The translations under genes and the position numbers were made by a program. 8,236 nucleotides of DNA from Oscillospiraceae bacterium (lineage in GTDB: Bacteria; Bacillota; Clostridia; Oscillospirales; Acutalibacteraceae), in assembly GCA_902761265.1 (NCBI GenBank), contig CACWJV010000161.1, positions 1 to 8,236 on the forward strand. The letters are read 5' to 3'. Shown here piece after piece: positions 5,895 through 8,236 of the stretch. Positions within the stretch are counted from its first letter, which is position 1, and each line of letters begins with the position of its first letter. The notes beneath the pieces were generated by a model, which did not search any database, was not told the origin of the DNA, and saw only the letters and a list, made by a program, of their open reading frames with translations.

Positions 5895-6977
5895 ATGAAA
5901 AAAACAACAAAACTGTTTTCCTGTTTTTTGGCGCTGATCCTCATCTGCCTGCCCTGCACGCTCGGCGCGGGCGCAGCCGAAGAGAGCAAAACGGTTTCCA
6001 TGCTGTGCTACAACGTGGCGGGTCTGCCAAACATTGACGATCTGCTGGGCAAGCCCGACGCACAACATCTGACGACCAACCAGACCCTGCTCGGACAGCA
6101 GCTCAACAAGAGCACCTATGACGTGATCGCCGTGCAGGAGGACTTCAACTATCACCGCTATCTTGCGGACGGGCTGACAAGCTATCCCAACAAGACCAAC
6201 CATACCGGCGGCGTGCCCGGCGGCGACGGCCTCAATGTGTTTGCGCGCGTGCCGGTCTATAACGAAACGCGCACAAAATGGGATGCGCTGTACGGCGTGA
6301 TCAACGACGGCGCGGACGAAATGACGCCGAAGGGCATTCTCTATACCGTGCTCGATCTCGGCGACGGTGTGCTGGTTGATCTGTATGACATCCATGCCGA
6401 CGCCTATGGCGACGCAGGCTCCGTTGCGGCGCGCAAAGACAACTTCCGCCAGCTTGCCGAAATCATCCAAAAACGCGGCACCGACCGTCCCGTGATCGTG
6501 ACCGGCGATTTCAACGCGTCCGTCCATATCGGCGGCGGCGACGGTTTGAACGAATTGCTGTATCAGGGTTGCGGACTCAAGGACGCATGGTTCGAAGTTT
6601 GCAACGGCGGCGATTATGACAACTATACCTATTGGGAAGATACCTATGGCGGCGGCTGGCCGAACTACTGGGGCGTTTGGGATTCGCTGGAAAAATTCCT
6701 GTATCGTGACGGCGGCGGTATCCATGTGGACGCAAAGACGTTTGCCTATACCGATTTTCTCGACAACGAGGGCCGCAGTATTTCCGACCACAAGGCGGCC
6801 GAGGCAACCTTTACGTTTACCAAGACCGATGACTTTGCCGAAAGTGACGAAGCACTGTCGGTGACAAGCGCGCCGAAAAAGCACGAATTCATTCTCAAAA
6901 AGCTGTTCATTATCCTGATCGATTTGATCAAGGGTATTGCACATTTTGACGAACTCAAAGCATATCTCGGCCTTTGA
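5895..6977 (+). CDS. Secreted endonuclease/exonuclease/phosphatase-fold hydrolase, sphingomyelinase-like
   Basis: The product has 360 residues. Residues 1 to about 27 are a signal peptide (KKTTK, hydrophobic core, LGAGA before AEES), so it is exported. The DNase I/EEP fold is complete: YNVAGLPN (N40), AVQEDFNYH (E82), LYDIHADA (H167), TGDFNAS (D205, N207) and SISDHKA (D298, H299). These residues bind the metal and carry out phosphodiester cleavage, so the enzyme looks active. YNVAGLP with a signal peptide points towards neutral sphingomyelinase-like or other phospholipid phosphodiesterases rather than a DNA-repair nuclease, but a secreted nuclease cannot be ruled out. After the domain come a polar linker (about 312-330) and a hydrophobic-basic tail (KKHEFILKKLFIILIDLIKGI) that could touch or anchor in the membrane. 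The promoter is directly upstream, and the lipase gene begins 43 nt after the stop with no terminator between, implying one transcript. Confidence 0.87.
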   Translation: MKKTTKLFSCFLALILICLPCTLGAGAAEESKTVSMLCYNVAGLPNIDDLLGKPDAQHLTTNQTLLGQQLNKSTYDVIAVQEDFNYHRYLADGLTSYPNKTNHTGGVPGGDGLNVFARVPVYNETRTKWDALYGVINDGADEMTPKGILYTVLDLGDGVLVDLYDIHADAYGDAGSVAARKDNFRQLAEIIQKRGTDRPVIVTGDFNASVHIGGGDGLNELLYQGCGLKDAWFEVCNGGDYDNYTYWEDTYGGGWPNYWGVWDSLEKFLYRDGGGIHVDAKTFAYTDFLDNEGRSISDHKAAEATFTFTKTDDFAESDEALSVTSAPKKHEFILKKLFIILIDLIKGIAHFDELKAYLGL

Positions 6978-7020
6978 TCCGGCGCTCTGACCGGAGTTGA
7001 ATGGAGATGGGGAAACGCAC

Positions 7021-8236
7021 ATGCAAGGGGATTATCTGACTTCTGTCATGCGCCGGCTGCAACACACGGTGCGCGCGACCGCCGGGTTGACCGGTCTGTT
7101 TCGCAAAGAAAGCACCGGCGCCGCAGTGGACCACACAAGCGACAAAACAAACTATCCGTTCATTTTTGTCCACGGCTTTTTCGGCTGGGGCCAATATGAC
7201 AAGGGCGCCGACAAGCTGACCTATTGGGGTATGTTTTCGGGTGATCTTGTGGAAAAGGTCAACCGCTCCGGTTTTATCGCCTATGCTGCGTCGGTCGACA
7301 CCGTCGGTTCCGCGTGGGACCGCGCGTGCGAGCTTTATGCCCAACTCACCGGCACGCGGGTCGATTACGGCAAAGCCCACAGCGAACGGTTCGGCCATCC
7401 GCGCTACGGCGAGGATTATACCGGCCGCGGTTTGCTGCGCCAATGGGACAGCACCCACAAGATCAATTTGATCGGCCACAGCTTCGGCGGCCCGACCAGC
7501 ACGCTGTTTGCGTCGATCCTCGCCTATGGCGACGAAGACGAAAAAGCCGCTACGACCGACGGCAGTCTGTCCGATTTTTTCAAAGGCGGCAAACCAGACT
7601 GGATCTATTCTATTGCCGGTCTGTCTGCGGCGTTTAACGGTACCACGCTCGCCATGAACCATCAGGCGCTCGACGATATCGACGCGTATCTGAGCGAAAA
7701 GCTGGACGAAAAGCGCGGCAAATTGCCGCCGGCCGCCACGATGCCGGCGAAAAAGCTGATCGACTTTTGGTTCGGCAAAATGGCCAACGTAGCGTCGGGC
7801 GAGGTGGCACAACCCGATACCGGACTTTGGGATATGGATCCCGACGAATCCGTCCGGCTCAACAGCCGCATCCGCACCGTGCCGGAGATCTACTATTTTT
7901 CGGTGCCCCACGACGCGACGAAAGACAGCGACGACGGTACCCACCGTGTGCCTGACCGGAAAAACTGCGACGTGTTTTTCATCCCGCTCGTCTATGTGCT
8001 CGGCCACACCGACACCGAAACCAAAGAGGGGATGCGTCTCGGCAAAGACTGGCAGCCGAACGACGGATTAGTCAACACCATTTCCGAAACCGCGCCGTTT
8101 GACAAAGAAAGCGACACGATCGACGCTTCGCCGTCGGTGGCGTTGGCAAACGACGGCTTTTCCAAAGGCGTCTACCACGTCTTCCCGACGCTGCCCGGCG
8201 CACACATGGTGCTGCTCGGCAATGTGTTTTCTAGCA
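7021..8236 (+). CDS. Lipase of the staphylococcal/Geobacillus L1 type, 3' end missing
   Basis: The reading frame is open for 405 codons to the window edge. The alpha/beta-hydrolase parts are in order: YPFIFVHGFFGWGQYD (oxyanion loop, about 45-60), WDRACELYAQLTG with D100, DYGKAHSERFGHPRYGEDY with H120 and H126, INLIGHSFGGP with nucleophile S154, DWQPNDGLVNT with probable catalytic D348, and LPGAHMVLLGN with probable catalytic H395. D100, H120 and H126 match three of the four zinc ligands known in the L1 lipases, a hallmark of this family of triacylglycerol/fatty-ester hydrolases. The ATG at 7021 follows GGGGA (7009-7013, 7 nt away); an in-frame stop at 6988 limits extension. The N-terminus (MQGDYLTSVMRRLQHTV) is not a signal peptide, unlike the preceding exported hydrolase. 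The family core is nearly complete at the cut; the extreme C-terminus is unseen. Confidence 0.92.
   Translation, partial: MQGDYLTSVMRRLQHTVRATAGLTGLFRKESTGAAVDHTSDKTNYPFIFVHGFFGWGQYDKGADKLTYWGMFSGDLVEKVNRSGFIAYAASVDTVGSAWDRACELYAQLTGTRVDYGKAHSERFGHPRYGEDYTGRGLLRQWDSTHKINLIGHSFGGPTSTLFASILAYGDEDEKAATTDGSLSDFFKGGKPDWIYSIAGLSAAFNGTTLAMNHQALDDIDAYLSEKLDEKRGKLPPAATMPAKKLIDFWFGKMANVASGEVAQPDTGLWDMDPDESVRLNSRIRTVPEIYYFSVPHDATKDSDDGTHRVPDRKNCDVFFIPLVYVLGHTDTETKEGMRLGKDWQPNDGLVNTISETAPFDKESDTIDASPSVALANDGFSKGVYHVFPTLPGAHMVLLGNVFSS

Noticed and set aside
6968..6996. A hairpin (CCGG...CCGG) between the EEP gene and the lipase as a terminator
   Set aside because: The stem is only four pairs and no T-run follows.
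4617..7022. An 801-codon open frame on the minus strand across the editing gene, the repeat spacer and the EEP gene
   Set aside because: It is a shadow of GC-rich coding sequence on the plus strand. It crosses a terminator, a tandem repeat and a promoter, its translation is low-complexity and Arg/Val-rich with no recognisable domain, and the plus-strand genes have clear motifs and ribosome binding sites.
6955..8007. A 350-codon minus-strand frame opposite the lipase
   Set aside because: The plus strand encodes an unmistakable lipase with GHSFGG and family zinc ligands; the antisense frame has no motif.

Overview
The window comes from a GC-rich, endospore-forming member of the Firmicutes, most likely class Clostridia (Oscillospiraceae/Ruminococcaceae-like). 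The evidence is a spoVA operon, Gram-positive sigma-A promoters of the form TTGACA-17-TACAAT, strong GGAGG ribosome binding sites, and proteins of clostridial and bacillar type. No rRNA, tRNA, CRISPR array or transposase gene is visible.

Left part (1-1876, minus strand): a spoVA operon read right to left as spoVAC, spoVAD, a 62-residue membrane protein, and spoVAE, which runs off the left edge. These proteins move dipicolinic acid into the forespore and out again at germination. All junctions overlap: 8 nt at spoVAC/spoVAD and ATGA at the next two. spoVAD is broken by an exact 8-bp tandem duplication (630-645); removing one copy restores a full-length 346-residue SpoVAD.

Divergent intergenic region (1877-2165): seven GGGATTAA octamers lie just upstream of the spoVAC ribosome binding site, with an inverted copy about 80 bp away. 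A near-consensus promoter drives the rightward genes.

Centre (2166-5633, plus strand): a DUF1015 protein, then a secreted glycerophosphodiester phosphodiesterase-like protein that lacks two expected active-site residues. A hairpin terminator follows, and right behind it is an alanyl-tRNA editing protein (AlaX/AlaRS editing domain plus DHHA1), which has its own terminator.

Right part (5634-8236, plus strand): the spacer carries a perfect 76-bp tandem duplication between the terminator and a clear promoter. That promoter drives a secreted endonuclease/exonuclease/phosphatase-fold hydrolase (sphingomyelinase-like) with its catalytic residues intact, followed by a lipase of the staphylococcal/Geobacillus L1 type that is cut by the right edge. 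Together with the phosphodiesterase-like protein, this suggests a small locus for exported lipid or phospholipid breakdown.

I see no convincing wholly new multi-gene system. The strongest unusual points are the repeat-mediated spoVAD frameshift, the extra small gene inside spoVA, the octamer array, the 76-bp duplication and the degenerate phosphodiesterase.
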